DNA of 64,000 nucleotides from Alligator mississippiensis (GCF_030867095.1 NC_081828.1:216039978-216103977), one strand, 5' to 3'; numbered from the stretch's first letter, positions 11,063-23,955 are shown. A program made the numbers and translations. The notes: a model not told the origin generated them from the letters alone.

Positions 11063-11370
11063 TCACAGATGGGCCTCCCTAGGTAGCCTGTTCCACTGTC
11101 TTACACCCGTTGTGATTAGAAAGGTTATCCTAGTGTCTAAATGCAAACTCCTTTGCTGTAAATTAACCCCAGCAAACATGGAGAGCAACAGCCCAGTCTT
11201 CCTTCTCTTACGAGCCATCTTCCAGTACGCAATGGCTATTATGATGTCTCTTCTTGCTCTCCAGCTTTCCAGACTAAACACAGTTTTGAACTTTCCATTT
11301 AGGGCTCTGTACAAAGTCCCTCTTGTGACTGTTGCTCCTCTCCTCTTGATCCTTTCCTATTGACCATGTC
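11063..11370 (-). repeat. CR1 LINE fragment (older subfamily)
   Basis: On the minus strand it reads VRQWNRLPREA, the conserved C-terminal motif of CR1, and on the plus strand TAGCCTGTTCCACTGTC, TCTTGCTCTCCAGC and CCAGACTAAACACAG in CR1 order. Confidence 0.75.
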
Positions 11371-12081
11371 TTATTCTCCCCTTTGCTGTCCCTAGAACCA
11401 GACACTGCTGCCGTCTCTCCTCTCAGTAATGCCAGAAGCCAGAGGCACAGCAGACCCTATTGAATTTATCATATAAGTAGTAATTGCTTGAGAAAATTCT
11501 TCAGATCACACATCTTTCCCCCTTGCTGATTGCTAAAGCAGGAGTGATGCTGTGAAGTGACAAGTGTGTTGTTTCCTGAACGCTTCACCGTTGCAAGGCC
11601 CCGAAAGGGACAGGCTGCTTCCTGTGTGACTGATGGGGGAGAAATTTGGAGAAAAATAAGGGAGCAGATGTCACAAACTCTGTGGCACCTGCAACCAGGT
11701 GTCTTCTAAGATACTGTGCATGACTTGCTTTTGCCTCATTGAAGGAAAACAGCCTGCGGCAGTTTCTAATCATGAAGCAACTGAGGTTGCATCCAGGTTT
11801 CTGGTTGACATCTTCAGCTACAATCCTTATGCCCATTTCTTTCCCAGCCAAGGAAATGTACTTACCTGGGTATTTTGGACAGGCAGCAGTGGCACCTGGT
11901 GGCCAGTTATGCTTTGCTGTTAAGAACTGTGCCGATTTACCATATTTACTCAAGTACCAGATGAGGTTTTTGCCACCCAATTGACATGGGGGAAAGAGCC
12001 TCTCATCTTATAATCACATACAACAAAATCTCACTAAATACATTGTCTACCATTCAAGTGCTCCTGACCGTCACCTAATGC
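11371..12081. other. No gene or recognised repeat
   Basis: Nothing assignable. Confidence 0.4.
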
Positions 12082-14376
12082 AGGAGGTATACAATCCCAC
12101 TAGGGGAACGCCTTGCTGGACTTGCTGCTGGCTATAGGGGATGACCTGGTGGGGGATTTGCAGGTACAAGGCAACCTAGGGGATAGTGACCATCAATCGA
12201 TTGAATTCACTATCCAGCAAAGGGTGGGAAAAGTAACCAGCAGGGCAGAAGTGCTGGATTCAGAAAGGCTGACTTCAGGGTGCTTAGGAGGTTAGTTAGT
12301 GGGGCATTAAAGCTCAAGAGCATTGACAAAGTGGGAGTCCATGAAGGGTGGTCATTCCTCAAGGAAGCAATCCTTCAGGCACAGAAGGAGGCAATCCCAT
12401 TTTGTAGAAAGGGGGGCAGAGGGGCCAATAAGCCATCTTGGCTAAACAGGGAAATCCAGGAAAGCCTAAGGGCAAAAAAAGGGGCATACAGGCTGTGGAA
12501 GCAGGGGGTAGCTACCAAGGAGGAGTACACCTCCTTGGCTTGCACTTGCAGGGAATCAGTCAGGAAGGCCAAAACAGCTTTAAAACTTAGGTTGGCGATA
12601 AAAATTAAAGACAAAAAGTCCTTATATATGGAGCAAAAAGAAGGTCCAGGGAAACATAGGACTCCTAGAGGATAGACAAGGGCAGTTGGTGATAGATAAG
12701 AGGGACATCTTCAATGAGTTTTTTGCCTCTGTATTCTTGAACTCGAATCTAGACAAATCTCCCAAATGCATCACTGACAGAAGCAGGAGAAACACCAGCC
12801 CACCTACTGTCATCACCAACCTAGTAAAGAGACACTTGGAGGGGCTGGATGAGCTTCATCCACGGGTGCTGAAAGAATTAGCCAGTGTCATAGCAGAGCC
12901 GCTGGCATGGCTGTTCGAGCACTCGTGGTGCTCAGGTGAGGTCCCAGAGGACTGGAAAAGGACCAGTGTGGTCCCTATTTTCAAGAAGGGGAGGAAGGAG
13001 GATCTGGGTAACTATAGACCAGTTAGTCTTACCTCTATTCTTGGGAAAACCCTTGAAAACACTATCAAGGATCACATCTGTAGGAGTCCAGTGGGTAATA
13101 TAATGCTGAAAGGCAACCAGCACAGGTTCATAGCAGGTCAATGCTGCCTGACTAACCTTGTTTCTTTCTATGACAAGGTCACTAAATGCTTAAATGCAGG
13201 AGTCGAGGTAGATGTCATCTACTTGGACTTTAGGAAGGCCTTTGACATGGTATCCCATCCTATTCTCATAAAAAAATTGAACGGCTGTGCTATAGATGAC
13301 TACACAGTCAAGTGGGTGGCAAATTGGCTTAAGGGTCATATCCAGAGAGTGGTGGTGGATGGGTTGGTATCAACCTGGAAGGATGTGGGCAGTGGGGTCC
13401 CTCAAGGCTCGGTCCCTGAGCTGGTGCTGTTCAACATCTTCATCAGGGACCTGGATGAGGGTGTGGAAAGCACTCTGTTCAGATTCGTAGATGACACCAA
13501 ACTATGGGGTGAAGCAAACGCACTGATGGGAAGAAACCAAATCCAGGCAAACCTGGACAGGTTGGGGAAATGGGCAGAGAACAATAGGATGCAGTTCAAC
13601 AAGGTCAAGTGCAAGGTGCTGCACCTAGGGAGAGGGAATCACCAGCACACCTATAGGCATCTTCTCAGCAGCACAGTGGTGAAAAGAGATCTCAGAGTCG
13701 TTGTCAACCCCAAGGTGAACATGAGTCATCAATATGATGAATTAAGTAGCAGAGCGAACCGCACTTTGTCATGCATTAGTAAGTGCATGACAAACAGGTC
13801 CAGGGAGGTGATGTTTCCCCTCTATGCGACACTGCTCAGGCCACAGCTGGAGTACTGTGTCCAATTCTGGGCGCCGCAAATCAAGAAGGATGTGGACAAC
13901 CTTGAGAAGGTCCAGAGGAGGGCCACATGTATGGTTACAGGCCTGCAGGGAAGGCCTTCTGAGGAAAGGCTGAGGGACCTGGAGCTTTTCAGCCTCTTCA
14001 AGAGAAGGCTGAGGAGGGGTCTTGTGGCAGTATACAAAATCATCGGCGGGGGCAGGAGGTGAGGCAGAAGGGAATAGGAGATGCTCTGTTTGCCAAAACA
14101 CCCCTTGGAATAACCAGAAACAATGGCCACAAGCTGACAGAGAGCAGATTTAGGTTGGACATCAGAAAGAACTTCTTCACCGTTAGGGTCGCCAAAATTT
14201 GGAATGGGCTTCCAAGGGAGGTGGTGCTCTCCCCTACCTTGGGGGTCTTCAAGAAGAGACTATTCAAGCACCTAGCTGGGGTCACATGACCCCAGCACTT
14301 TTTCCTGCCACTGGCAAGAGGTCAGACTCGATGATCTGTTGAGGTCCCTTCCAACCCAAACATCTATGAATCTATG
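12082..14376 (+). mobile_element. CR1 LINE, 5'-truncated, with reverse transcriptase
   Basis: Begins in the C-terminal end of the endonuclease (GNLGDSDHQSIEF near 12172-12213) and continues through the linker to the RT and the CR1 3' tail (CATCTATGAATCTATG, ending 14376). The linker lies in two frames (to about 12295, then 12280-12675), and the RT in a third (12686-14062), so there are at least two frame changes. Copies by target-primed reverse transcription when intact; this one lacks most of the 5' half and cannot be autonomous. Confidence 0.95.
12686..14062 (+). pseudogene. CR1 reverse transcriptase frame (458 codons)
   Basis: RT motifs are in order: EDWKRTSVVPIFKKG (residues 88-102), NYRPVSLTS (109-117), YLDFRKAFD (179-187), GVPQGSV (237-243) and FVDDTKL (267-273), followed by the thumb region with FNKVKCKVLHLG and RPQLEYCVQFWAP. 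The catalytic box is FVDD where CR1 normally has FADD, and the usual Leu-Gly-Pro after GVPQGSV is Pro-Glu-Leu, so activity is doubtful. The frame is open to a stop at 14060 just inside the RT C-terminus; the rest (through GLPREVV) continues in another frame at 14059-14289. Confidence 0.93.
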
Positions 14377-15204
14377 CTGCCAAAAGCAGCATATGCTCAG
14401 CAACGGAAACTAACTATGAAGTTGATTAAAATGCAGCCAACACTGAGCATGACTATGAAGGATACAGCCCACATTTGGCAAACATGCTGATGGGAACGGC
14501 CACAAGGATATAAATTAGTGTCACCATCTGAATAGGTAGTGCCAATTAAGTGCAGTCTCCCTCACTGCCGATTCTGTTTCAACTCATGGTGAGCCACAAC
14601 GTTCCATACAGTTCACCCAGAATCCCTCAGCCAGCCCTTCTCTCAGCCTGGCACATATGATTAGTGTGGCCCTTCCCTCCATGAGGTAAAGCTGGACCAG
14701 ATTGCCCTGTGCCTCATCTGCATATATCTATTTTTGGAGTATCCCTAGACTGCTGTCAAGAACACCTGGTTCCAGTTATGGGGAGGTGGAGGGGGGGGTG
14801 CTAATTAGCACATGGCTCTTTTGTTGGGGGTATCTGAAGTACACTCACATACTGAGCAGTGCTGAGCTGTGGGGTCATCGTGGCTTGAAATGTTGGTTCT
14901 GGTGGGGCCCAGCACAATGAACTAGGGGGTAAATCATGAGCCTTTGGCTTTGGACTAATATCATGCGTCGCTTCTCGGTATGTTAATCGAGTCTTCTGGA
15001 GCATGGTAATTACTACGCTCCAGCAGACTTCAGCATCACATGTTTCAGCATCCTGGGAGGCATGTGCCCCCCCTGATGGCCATCCCCATTACTGATGCTG
15101 ATGGTGGCTTCTGTGGGTGCTCGCTAACTCTGTCCCCACCACCACCATTGGCTTCTGTGGGTCCCCCCAGACTCAGGAGGCACCAGTCGCCCATGCTTGT
15201 GAGT
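14377..15204. other. No gene; one MITE-like scrap
   Basis: GGTAATTACTACGCTCCAG near 15004-15022, followed by CATCACATGTTTCAGCATCC, echoes the interior of the 5179-5496 element. Nothing else assignable. Confidence 0.35.
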
Positions 15205-15320
15205 ATATTTTACATAATATCCAACCTCAACTTCTCTTGCTTCACCTTGAGCCCATTGCTCCTTGTCCTGTCCTCTGCCCCCACTGAGACCAGTCCAGCT
15301 CCATCCTTTTTGTTTGTTCA
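15205..15320 (-). repeat. CR1 fragment
   Basis: AATATCCAACCTCAACTTCT, GAGCCCATTGCTCCTTGTCC and CCCCCACTGAGACCAGTCCA are the reverse of the CR1 C-terminal region seen also at 22400-22550. Confidence 0.8.
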
Positions 15321-16104
15321 TTCACTTGAATCCTGCCTCTGGTGAATAAAACTTGTTTCAAATCAGGCAGATAACTGTGCACAAAGAAAGAAAGGATCTG
15401 AGTGAAGAAGAGGAGGACCTCCTGGAGGCAGGAGGTGGGGCACAAATTGACTGCAATCCCCTCATCCTGCCCCTCATCCCCTCTGTAGGGTGCTGATTGC
15501 ATGCTGGGTTTGATTTCAGCTTTCCCGCATAGCTCTCTGATAGCTGCCTCTCCCTCACAAATAAATGTGGCAGGATTATTTCTGAGCTGAAGAGTCTTTG
15601 CATTTGGTAAGAGAGAAAACAAAGACGCTCTGATAAGCAAGTCACTGGAGCCTAAAAGCCACTGAGATAGTCAGGCTAAACCTGAGGATAATATAATCCT
15701 GATCAGCTGTACGGCAATTTGTTCCTATTGTGATAGGGTTCAGGAGGACCCTGAACCAAGGGTTAGATAAAGCCCTTTGATGGCAGCCTGGGAAGACAAA
15801 ATCTTTCTATGACTGTATGTGCTAAGAGGGGAAATCTCAACCACTGAGGCCCGTTCCCACCTTGGCCTTTCTGTTGCAGCGGCGACTGAAGTGCTGCTGT
15901 TTTTGCGATACCCAAAAGGCCCCGCTGCTGGAACCACCCAACCATCTCACAAAGGTAGATAGGCCCTATGGTCCTGGGCTGGATTTGAACTCCTAACCCA
16001 GAAGGGGAAGACTCATTCTCCCAAACCAGGGGACTGCTTGAAAAAGCCATGTATTTCAAATGCATCTTTGCCGATCATAACCCATCAACTAGGACCACCC
16101 CTCT
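15321..16104. other. No gene or recognised repeat
   Basis: Nothing assignable. Confidence 0.4.
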
Positions 16105-17375
16105 ATGCCTATCATAAATGATTGGGCAGAGGGCAGCAGGGAGGGACAGTGTAGGGCTGCCAGGACCACATCTAGACCAGTCTTTTTCTGCCCGGAGAAC
16201 GTTGTCAGGACCCCAGTTCTGCATTTGAGCTGTCCTCTTCTTTTGCACACCGGCTTTCGTGGAAAAGTGGAAGGGTTCACTAGTTTTGCCCTATTCTTTT
16301 TTCATAGATTTCATAGACATTCAGGCTGGAAGGGACCTCAGAAGATCATCGAGTCCAGCCCCCCGCCCCAGGGGCAGGAAGTCAGCTGGGCTCACAGGAT
16401 CCCGGCAAGATAAACATCCAAATTTCTCTTGAAGGCGTTCAACCTAGGTGCTTGAACCACCTCTGGTGGCAGGCTGTTCCAGACCTTGGGGGTTGGACAG
16501 TAAAGAAGTTCTTCCTTATGTCCAGCCTGAATCGGTCTTGGAGGAGTTTGTGACCATTCGACCTTGCCATCCCTTGCGGGGCTCTGGTGAACAGACGTTA
16601 CCCCAGATCCTGGTGAACACAGTTGGCCAGTTTTGCCAAGAGGTGATCATGGGATACCAGACAGAAGGCTTTTTTAAAGTCAAGATATACGACATCAATC
16701 TCTTCCCCCTTGTCCAGGTGATAGGTCACCTGGTTGTAAAAGGAAATAAGATTGGTCAAGCAAGACCTACCTGCAACAAACCCATGCTGGCTGTCCCTCA
16801 GGATGTTGCCATCGGCCAGTCCATTAAGAATGGCCTCTTCTCTCATCTTTTCTAAGACCTTCCCCTCCCAAGAGGAGCGAGGTTTATTAAGTCTGGTCAT
16901 GCCAACAAGATCCCGAGTATTGAGAAGCTTAGTTCTGAATTTTATAAACCGATGCCCCTGGCTGCTATTAATTCTGGTTTTGCTGCACTCAATGACTCAT
17001 GTGCATTTCCCAACTGGACAAGTCAGAGCTCTCTCAAGTCACTAATGAGGGGAACAGAAGCACATCGCAGCGTCCCACAAAGCCTGCCTGCTTTCCTCCA
17101 TGGGCCAACATTGGTGCAGGATTCGGACTGCACCCACCATCCCCTTCTGCAGGTCAATGTCCCCTTGTGCTGCCTCTTTTAGCTCTGGTTTTGAGGCAGA
17201 GATATAATTAACAGCCAATGAGTGCATGTAAAATAACCACTGAGATTAACACAGGCTGAAACGATCTTTTCAAGGGGCAGGAAGTTTTGAGCACCTGCAG
17301 GCCAACAAAGGCAATACGCTGCACCAAGGAAAGAGCCAACGAGAAGCACTGCACCATCAGAAGGGAAGTTTAGAT
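16105..17375 (+). repeat. Copy A of an inverted duplication (interrupted by CR1)
   Basis: Apart from the CR1 at 16303-16867, this sequence aligns in reverse complement with 20190-20945. Matching landmarks include GCAGGGAGGGACA, CTGTCCTCTTCTTTTGCACA, AAACCGATGCCCCTGGCTGC, GTCCCACAAAGCCTGCCTGC, CTTTCCTCCATGGGCC and GAGAAGCACTGCACCA. No coding frame or known family. Confidence 0.85.
16303..16867 (-). repeat. CR1 inserted in duplication copy A, internally deleted
   Basis: Starts at the CR1 tail (CATAGATTTCATAGAC) and reads on the minus strand from the 3' end into an RT part with HGFVAGRSCLTNLISFYNQV and VVYLDFKKAF. The 3' UTR/C-terminal part joins directly to the central RT near 16600, so the C-terminal RT segment is deleted. 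Copy B lacks this insertion. Confidence 0.85.
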
Positions 17376-17639
17376 GTGAATGCACGACACTCAGCAAGCA
17401 GCACGATACCTGGTATCTCCAGATCCCACCACCGGAGACAAAAAGTGATCCCTGCAGATGCTTCCCTAGGCTTGAGAAATGGGGGACCAGGACCGAGTGG
17501 ATCTAGCACTTGCCTATGGCAGCGGGAGCACTTGCTTATGGGGTTCTGGGTTGGAATAATTGGTATATCGGGCTCTCAGGCCCATAGGTTACTAGGCTAT
17601 TGGAGTGATTTTTCAGTATGCCATGAGCCTTAACAAAAC
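17376..17639. other. No gene or recognised repeat
   Basis: Nothing assignable. Confidence 0.35.
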
Positions 17640-17860
17640 TACAGCTTCGTCCACACTACAAAGTTCTGCTGGTGCCGCCATGTGGGCAACGGGGCATGCA
17701 AAGATCCTACCCCATTGCTATGCCAGCATGAACCCAGCTTTGGTGCTGGGTGAAGGCTCCCCTTGGCTTTGCATCAGCAGGAAAACTCCTTTTCTGGCAG
17801 AGGTGTGTCCAATCTATTGCTGCCACCACAGTTAGGGCAGCAATAGCCCCTGATAGTAGA
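17640..17860. mobile_element. MITE-like fragment, GTCCACACTACAAAGT end
   Basis: CTTCGTCCACACTACAAAGT, then GCTGGTGCCGCC, resembles the left end of 30338-30598 (CTGGTCCACACTGCAAAACT). No clear right end. Confidence 0.35.
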
Positions 17861-19956
17861 CCGGCTTTATCTGTCTGGTGGGCACAGAGGTTTGGGTAGG
17901 GCCTTGGGTAGGTTTTACCCACGTCCTGGAAGAGTTTGCAACAACCTCTTTCAGCTGAGAACAACGCCCAAGGAGCTGCATGAACCCACTACATTCAGAG
18001 CACCTTGAGCTCTGTCTCCCATTTCTTTCTTGGCTTCAACATACCCCTCAAACCAGCCCCAGGGCTGGTGTATGACCATCCTAGCTCAGTCTGATGCTAG
18101 CTGGGGAGATGAGCCCACATTTCCCTCCCTCTTCATCACTGCACAGGAGTGGGCATCGGGAGCTGCTCTGTAAAGGCTGCGCCATGTTTATCATGCCAGC
18201 TAGGTTTCAAATATATTTTGCGAAGCTGGTTGCATGTCATCCCCCCACCGTATTGTTTATGATTTTCAATTAATGTGAAAGAAATGGATAATGTTCTGAT
18301 AAATCAGAGGTATCTTGCATGCTGCACGGTTGAAACAGCTGGGATTTTACCATCTCTCATGCTGTTAATGCTAAAGGCTTTTTTTTTTTATGCTGCTATG
18401 TTTCAGGATCCTTTATCCCCAGGTTTTACATCAGAGGATAGCAACCACAAAAAAAGCCCATAATCATATATTACAACAATACGCAAACAGGCTACGTTTC
18501 CTGATGATTACCCATGAAAGCATGTTAATATAAGGTGCACGGGTGGCATGCAGGAAAGGATGGCTTTAAAAACAATTAGTTTGAGGTAAAGGGTATCTGA
18601 CCAGTTCGAAGGGTTTGAAGCTGGTCAACTCTCAGTTCACATCTATACCCATGGGCTGGGGACAGCACTCAGGTGTTCATACCCTTCTCCATAATGCCCA
18701 AACTGAGCTGGGTTCAACCAAGTAGCCTTGATAGGGCTGACCTACAAGAGCTGGAGTGCCCTGACATGTCCGCCAAGCTCCTGTCTTGAGCGTTCAGGTT
18801 TCGAACACAGAGCTGTCATCCGAATCCCAGAGGGAGGAAGTGAATGCACCTCGTCTGGAGCTCAGATCAGCTGTCCTCACAATGACTGGTTGCAAGCTGC
18901 CCCTTGGTCATCCCAAATAGAAGAGACGCCTCTTGCATTGTGCACCCTGCAGCTCACATCATCTGCAGGTGCTTTGATTGCATTGCTCTAAACAGCTGGG
19001 ACAACACAAATGGCAACCTGTAGGCAAAGCTATGTCTGCTACCTTCCAGTTTCTGAACCCGCTGGACCTCTCAGTTGGCAGGCAGGTGTGAGATATGCAC
19101 TCGGGTTATCTCCTGCCCGAGCCAACTGCTGCGACAATTGCATGAGAAAGCCCTTTTCCACTTGAGATTGCCAGCTTCATTCTGCAAACTTCAGATCTCA
19201 CCTTTGAGCGCTTATCGGAGCGGCGCTGAACTGTGACCTCTTCAAGAGGCTCGCCCAGAGCCGGATTATAGGGCTCTGACACTGCACGCCAGCTCTCCGT
19301 ACACCCATTGAACCAGTTCATCGGAGATAAAGAGCGCTTTACAAGGGCAGGTGCTATAGAGTCCATTTATGATCCCCGGGAGCGAGTTACAAGCTCAGCA
19401 ACTATAAAAATAACCCTCATTGCTCTGCTGTCTGACTCAGCAAGTGTCCCTTCCTCCAGGCAGCGATAAGATATTTTATCTCCTCTCCCCCACCTTTCTT
19501 GCACAGGTTCAAAACAAGCCAATCTATTGCACAAGTCACAGACTGTTCAGAGAACGTTATATCCCCGCTGTGGTATTTTAATCCTGACTCCCAAAGCACA
19601 AGGATACATCTGTGATAGGGAATTTACTGTAACTTCCCAATCAGATCTGGGCCGGAGGAGATGGGACGTTATTAAAGTCTACAGGGTCATCGCAAGCGTA
19701 GGCTGAACTGCCTTCTGTTTGCTGTGATGTCCTATTAAATAGTGATGTATTCAGAGCAAAGGCATTCGCAGCTCTCTGGCCCTCCAGCTCTCAGTCCATG
19801 ATGCTTTAATAGATTTAGGTTCAGCAAAGGTCCATCAAAGATATGTTGATTTACTCCGGCGCAGAATCCAGCCCATTGAGTTGCTACAGTGCCCGCCGTA
19901 TGAGAGTGTTAAGGGAACAGCGTCCCTCGAGGTACAGTTGAAACCTTGTTCTGATC
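17861..19956. other. Repeat-poor stretch without recognised genes
   Basis: Two kilobases with few recognisable repeats. 19100-19450 is unusually CG-containing and free of simple sequence and could be conserved noncoding DNA, but I cannot test conservation. Confidence 0.35.
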
Positions 19957-20190
19957 ATAGACTCATAGAAAATGAGGGTGGAAGGGACCTCAGGAGGTCA
20001 CATCTAGTCCAACCCCCTGCTCCAAGCAGGACCAGCCCCAACTACATCATCCCAGCCAAGGCTTTGTCTACCCAGGTCTTAAAAACTTCCAAGGATGGAG
20101 ATCCCACCACCTCTCTGGGTAACCTGTTCTGGTGTTTACTAACCCCCTTATGAGAAAGTTTTCCCAGTATTGAACCTAAACTTCCCATCC
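19957..20190 (-). repeat. CR1 3' end
   Basis: CATAGACTCATAGAAAATGA, GGAAGGGACCTCAGGAGGTC, CTGCTCCAAGCAGGACCAGC and ACTACATCATCCCAGCCAAG are the diagnostic crocodilian CR1 3' end in reverse. It abuts copy B of the inverted duplication. Confidence 0.93.
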
Positions 20191-20945
20191 ATTTTGCTGG
20201 TGCAGTGCTTCTCATTTGCTTTTTGCTTGGAGAAGCATGTCACCTTTATTGGCCTGAAGACCTGCAGGCGCTCCAAACTTTCCTCACTGTGAAACAATCG
20301 TTGCAGCCTTTGTTAATCTCGGTGGTTATTCTGCTGACTTGTCTCTATGCTCACATCGGCCATTAATTCTGTCTCTGCCTCTACACCAGAGCTAAAGGAG
20401 ATGGTGGAAACCAGCGGCATGAGCCCAGCGACTGCGCAAGGGGACGTCGACCTGCAGAAGGGGATGGTGGGAGCAGTCCAAATGCTGCACCGACGCTGGC
20501 CCATGGAGGAAAGCAGGCAGGCTTTGTGGGACGCTGCGATGTGCTTCTGTTCCCCTCATTAGTGACCTGAGAGAGCTCTGACTTGTCCAGTTGGGAAATG
20601 CACATGAGTCATTAAGCGCAGCAAAATCATGATTAATAGCAGCCAGGGGCATCGGTTTATAAATTTCAGTACAAAGCTTCTCGTTACTCAGGCCCTTGTC
20701 GGCGTGAGCAGAGTTAATAAACCTCCCCTAAGGAGGGAAGAAAAAAGAATAGGGCAAATTTGGCCTACCCATCCACTTTCCCATGACAGCCGCTGTGCAA
20801 AAGAAGAGGACAGTTCACAGGCAGACCCGGGGCCCTGCCAAAGTTTCCTGGACAGAAAAAAGTTCTCCGCTGGTCTAAATGTGGCCTTGGCAGCCCTCCT
20901 TTGTCCCTCCCTGCTGTCTGCTGCCCAACCACATCCTCTTTTGTG
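20190..20945 (-). repeat. Copy B of the inverted duplication
   Basis: Reverse complement of 16105-17375 without the CR1. Diverged by substitutions and small indels throughout. It contains an insertion relative to A near 20385-20440 (AAAGGAGATGGTGGAAACC). No coding function evident. Confidence 0.85.
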
Positions 20946-22240
20946 TAGGGACTAAGAGGGTATGGCCTCTGCCCACCCACCACATACCAGTCATTTCTGC
21001 AACATACTGGCTCTTTGGGGCCCTTAATAAAGTAAGTAAGAGCAATCCTGGGTCTGCTCTGAATTACCCCAAAGCAAACCACCCCTCCCCAACTGCACCC
21101 TCCTTCAAGGAAGTCCAAAGGTGACTCAACACAACCGAGGAAAGGAGTCTTAATCTCATCATAATGCTTTATATATCCTGCCACCTGCTATCAAAGAGAA
21201 GGGTAATGGCACTTTCTTATTAACAACCGGGCTACTCTGGTAACTGATTGATCTGGAGCTCACTTTTGAGCTCTCAGTCCCTCTGGATTGGCACCCACGT
21301 AACTCCAGTCAGGGCCCCAGTTGGGATGTCTTACAAAGCATGTCTGCCTAGGCATTTCTGTGGGATGTCTGGCCAAATACGGATATTTTTCCAGGAGAAA
21401 TGATTGGGAAACATGCACATTTGTGTCTCTGGCCTCTAAAGGTTAAGAAAATACAAGTGGATGGAGGCAAAGTCCATCACTTGGGGAGAACAGAGCGCAA
21501 TCTCGGAGGGCCGGCTGCCAGAATGGCCCTTGGCCAGCACTCTGCGAGGGTTAATGAGGGCAAAGGACCAGCTAAATTCATCTTCTAACAAAAAAGAGCC
21601 ATGTAAGGCATCTGAAGGTCAATGCCACTGCCCCCCTGCAGACCCCGGGCCTGGGAAATTCACAGCACCAGCCACCATGATCCTCTCATTTTAGCACCCA
21701 AGCAAAGGTGGGTGTTTCTGCTGCTAGTGGGCTTGGTTGGCTTGGGTGTCTTCAGCCAAATGCTGTTCAAGGTGGAAAAAGCTGCTGGTCATAGATGCCA
21801 TTTTGGGGAGAAATCTCTCCCAGATCCCTTGAGGGAATTGCTTTTCAAGGAGTCTCCCTTTGATGAGGATCTTAATTTGTATGGAGCATCCACAGAGCCA
21901 GGAAGATCCCCTTATGGTCTTCTGATTTCCCTTGGGCCCCCCCTTTCTTACAAGAACCATGTCAGCTTGGCCTTCAGGCACTGACTCTACAGAACATCTG
22001 TATCAAGGTAGATCATGGAGACCAGACTTTTATAGACTTATCTACACCATGGTGAAAGTGGCTTCTTCTCAGCATAGATCCCAAGCATCGCTCACCAGTC
22101 TCTCACCTGGAGGCACACTCCAAACATAGAGGCTTGCAGGTGATGTTGTACACGGCACGGTTATGAGGCTGCCTTCAAGACCTCAGTATGAGAACAGCCT
22201 GGAGTGGCCTCACTGGCCTACGTCTGGGTTTAGGGCTTAG
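20946..22240. other. No gene or recognised repeat
   Basis: Short open frames only; nothing assignable. Confidence 0.4.
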
Positions 22241-22860
22241 AATCAAAGAATCACAGACAATGAGGGCTGGAAGGGACCTCAGGAGGTCACATCTTATCCA
22301 ACCCCCTGCTCCAAGCAGGACCAGCCCCAACTACATCATCCCAGCCAAGGCCTTGTCTAGCCGGGTCTTCAAAACCTCCAAGGATGGAGAGTCCACCACC
22401 TCTCTGGGTGACCTGTTCCAGTGCTTCATCACCCTCCTTGTGAGAGTTTTTCCTAATATCCAACCTCAACTTCCCTTGCTGCAGCTTGAGCCCATTGCTC
22501 CTTGTCCTGCCATCTGCCCCCACTGAGAACAGTCCAGCTCCATCCTCTTTTGAACACCTCTTCAGGTAGGAAGGCTGCTATTCAATCCCCACTCAGTCTT
22601 CTCTTCTCTGGATTAAATAAACCCAGTTCCCTCTCCTCACCAGTCACGTCCCCCAACCCCTGAACCATTTTTATTGCCCTCCACTGGACTCTCTCTAATT
22701 TGTCCAGATCCTTTTTATAGTGGAAACTGGACACAGGACTCCAGATGTGGCCTCCCCAGTGCTGAATAGAGGAGAAGAATCACTTCCTAAGACCTACTGG
22801 CAACAAACCTACCAATGCATCCCAGTATGCCATTAGCCTTCAACTTGCCAAAGTCTTGCC
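22241..22860 (-). repeat. CR1 LINE, 3' part
   Basis: Reverse-oriented CR1 running from the tail (AATCAAAGAATCACAGAC) through GACCTGTTCCAGTGCTTCAT, GAGCCCATTGCTCCTTGTCC and CCACTGGACTCTCTCTAATT to CATCCCAGTATGCCATTAGC, the region coding NGILGCIG on the minus strand. Confidence 0.93.
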
Positions 22861-23955
22861 TAGAGATAGGGTGAGTGGAGCATGAGCCAGGCACATTTGA
22901 GCCCCTTCTGGAGGGTGCATGCTGCCACCACGGCATAGATGAGTTTAGTCCCTTGCTTTGTGGAAGCCAACCATGGGGTTGAAGCAGGGAGTGCCTTCCC
23001 CAGCTGCACATTTATAGCACAAGTAGAAGGTGGTGAGGTCAGGTCTCAGCCAGAAGGCATGACTATTGTGTTTGAGAGGTTTCAGAGCAAAGTAACTTCC
23101 GCCAATGGTACCTTAACAACCTCTATCAAGAGGGGCAGATAACCCCTGGACCCTCCACCATTCAGGATGTACCATAGGCAAAGGAAGAAACAGCCCCTCT
23201 AGGACCAGCGTCTCAGCTGGCCTGAATCAACATGTCCCCATGATTTGAACAAAGCAATGTTCATTCACCTCTGCCAAGGATTTACCTCTGGAAGGAGCCT
23301 TAGCATTGTCCTTCTCCTGCAGCGAGGGCGTATCTCTGCGGCAGTCGGCCAGTGCGTTCTCCATGGTAAGACAGGTGGCATTCGAAGGCCGAAGGCTTGG
23401 ATTTAACAAGGCATTACTTAACAGCATGCTCAGGCCCTTGCTCCTATAAACTTCCAACTCTGTGGCTTTTTCTCTCAGTTCAGGTTTAGCTCTGGCTATT
23501 AATTCAAATACTTTGAAAAGCATTTGTGTGCCCTTGACCCCAGCCCAGACACCAAGACCAATGCATTCCATGGGTTTCTATCTCCAAGTGAAACTTTCCA
23601 TTCAAGAGAAGACAGGGATGGCTTTTTATCCCCCTGAACTTAATTTTCAATTTAAAATAACTATTCAGCCAAACAAAACACAGTTCATTTGGTTGAAAAT
23701 GTCCATAGTTTTGGGGGTAAAGAAATAGAAAACAAGAGAAAAAAAAAAGCCAGCTGCCAAAAATAGGAAGACTTTTTTCCAGGAAATATATATTCTTCTC
23801 CATTTGAACTGAAAATTAGCGTGCATTTTTGGCCAGCTGTCCCACTAACTCTGCTAGATTTCTTACTTCCCATCCCTAACAACCAGAACAGTACTGTTGC
23901 AAATGATACAGATACAGGAATGCCACTTCCAGTTCTCAATGTTGCTTTTTTTTTT
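22861..23955. other. No gene or recognised repeat
   Basis: Nothing assignable; short A- and T-runs at 23740 and 23946. Confidence 0.4.

Noticed and set aside
10107-11066. Overlapping minus-strand open frames of 201-319 codons
   Set aside because: Generated by the 44-bp minisatellite lacking stops in all frames; no conserved domain or gene structure.
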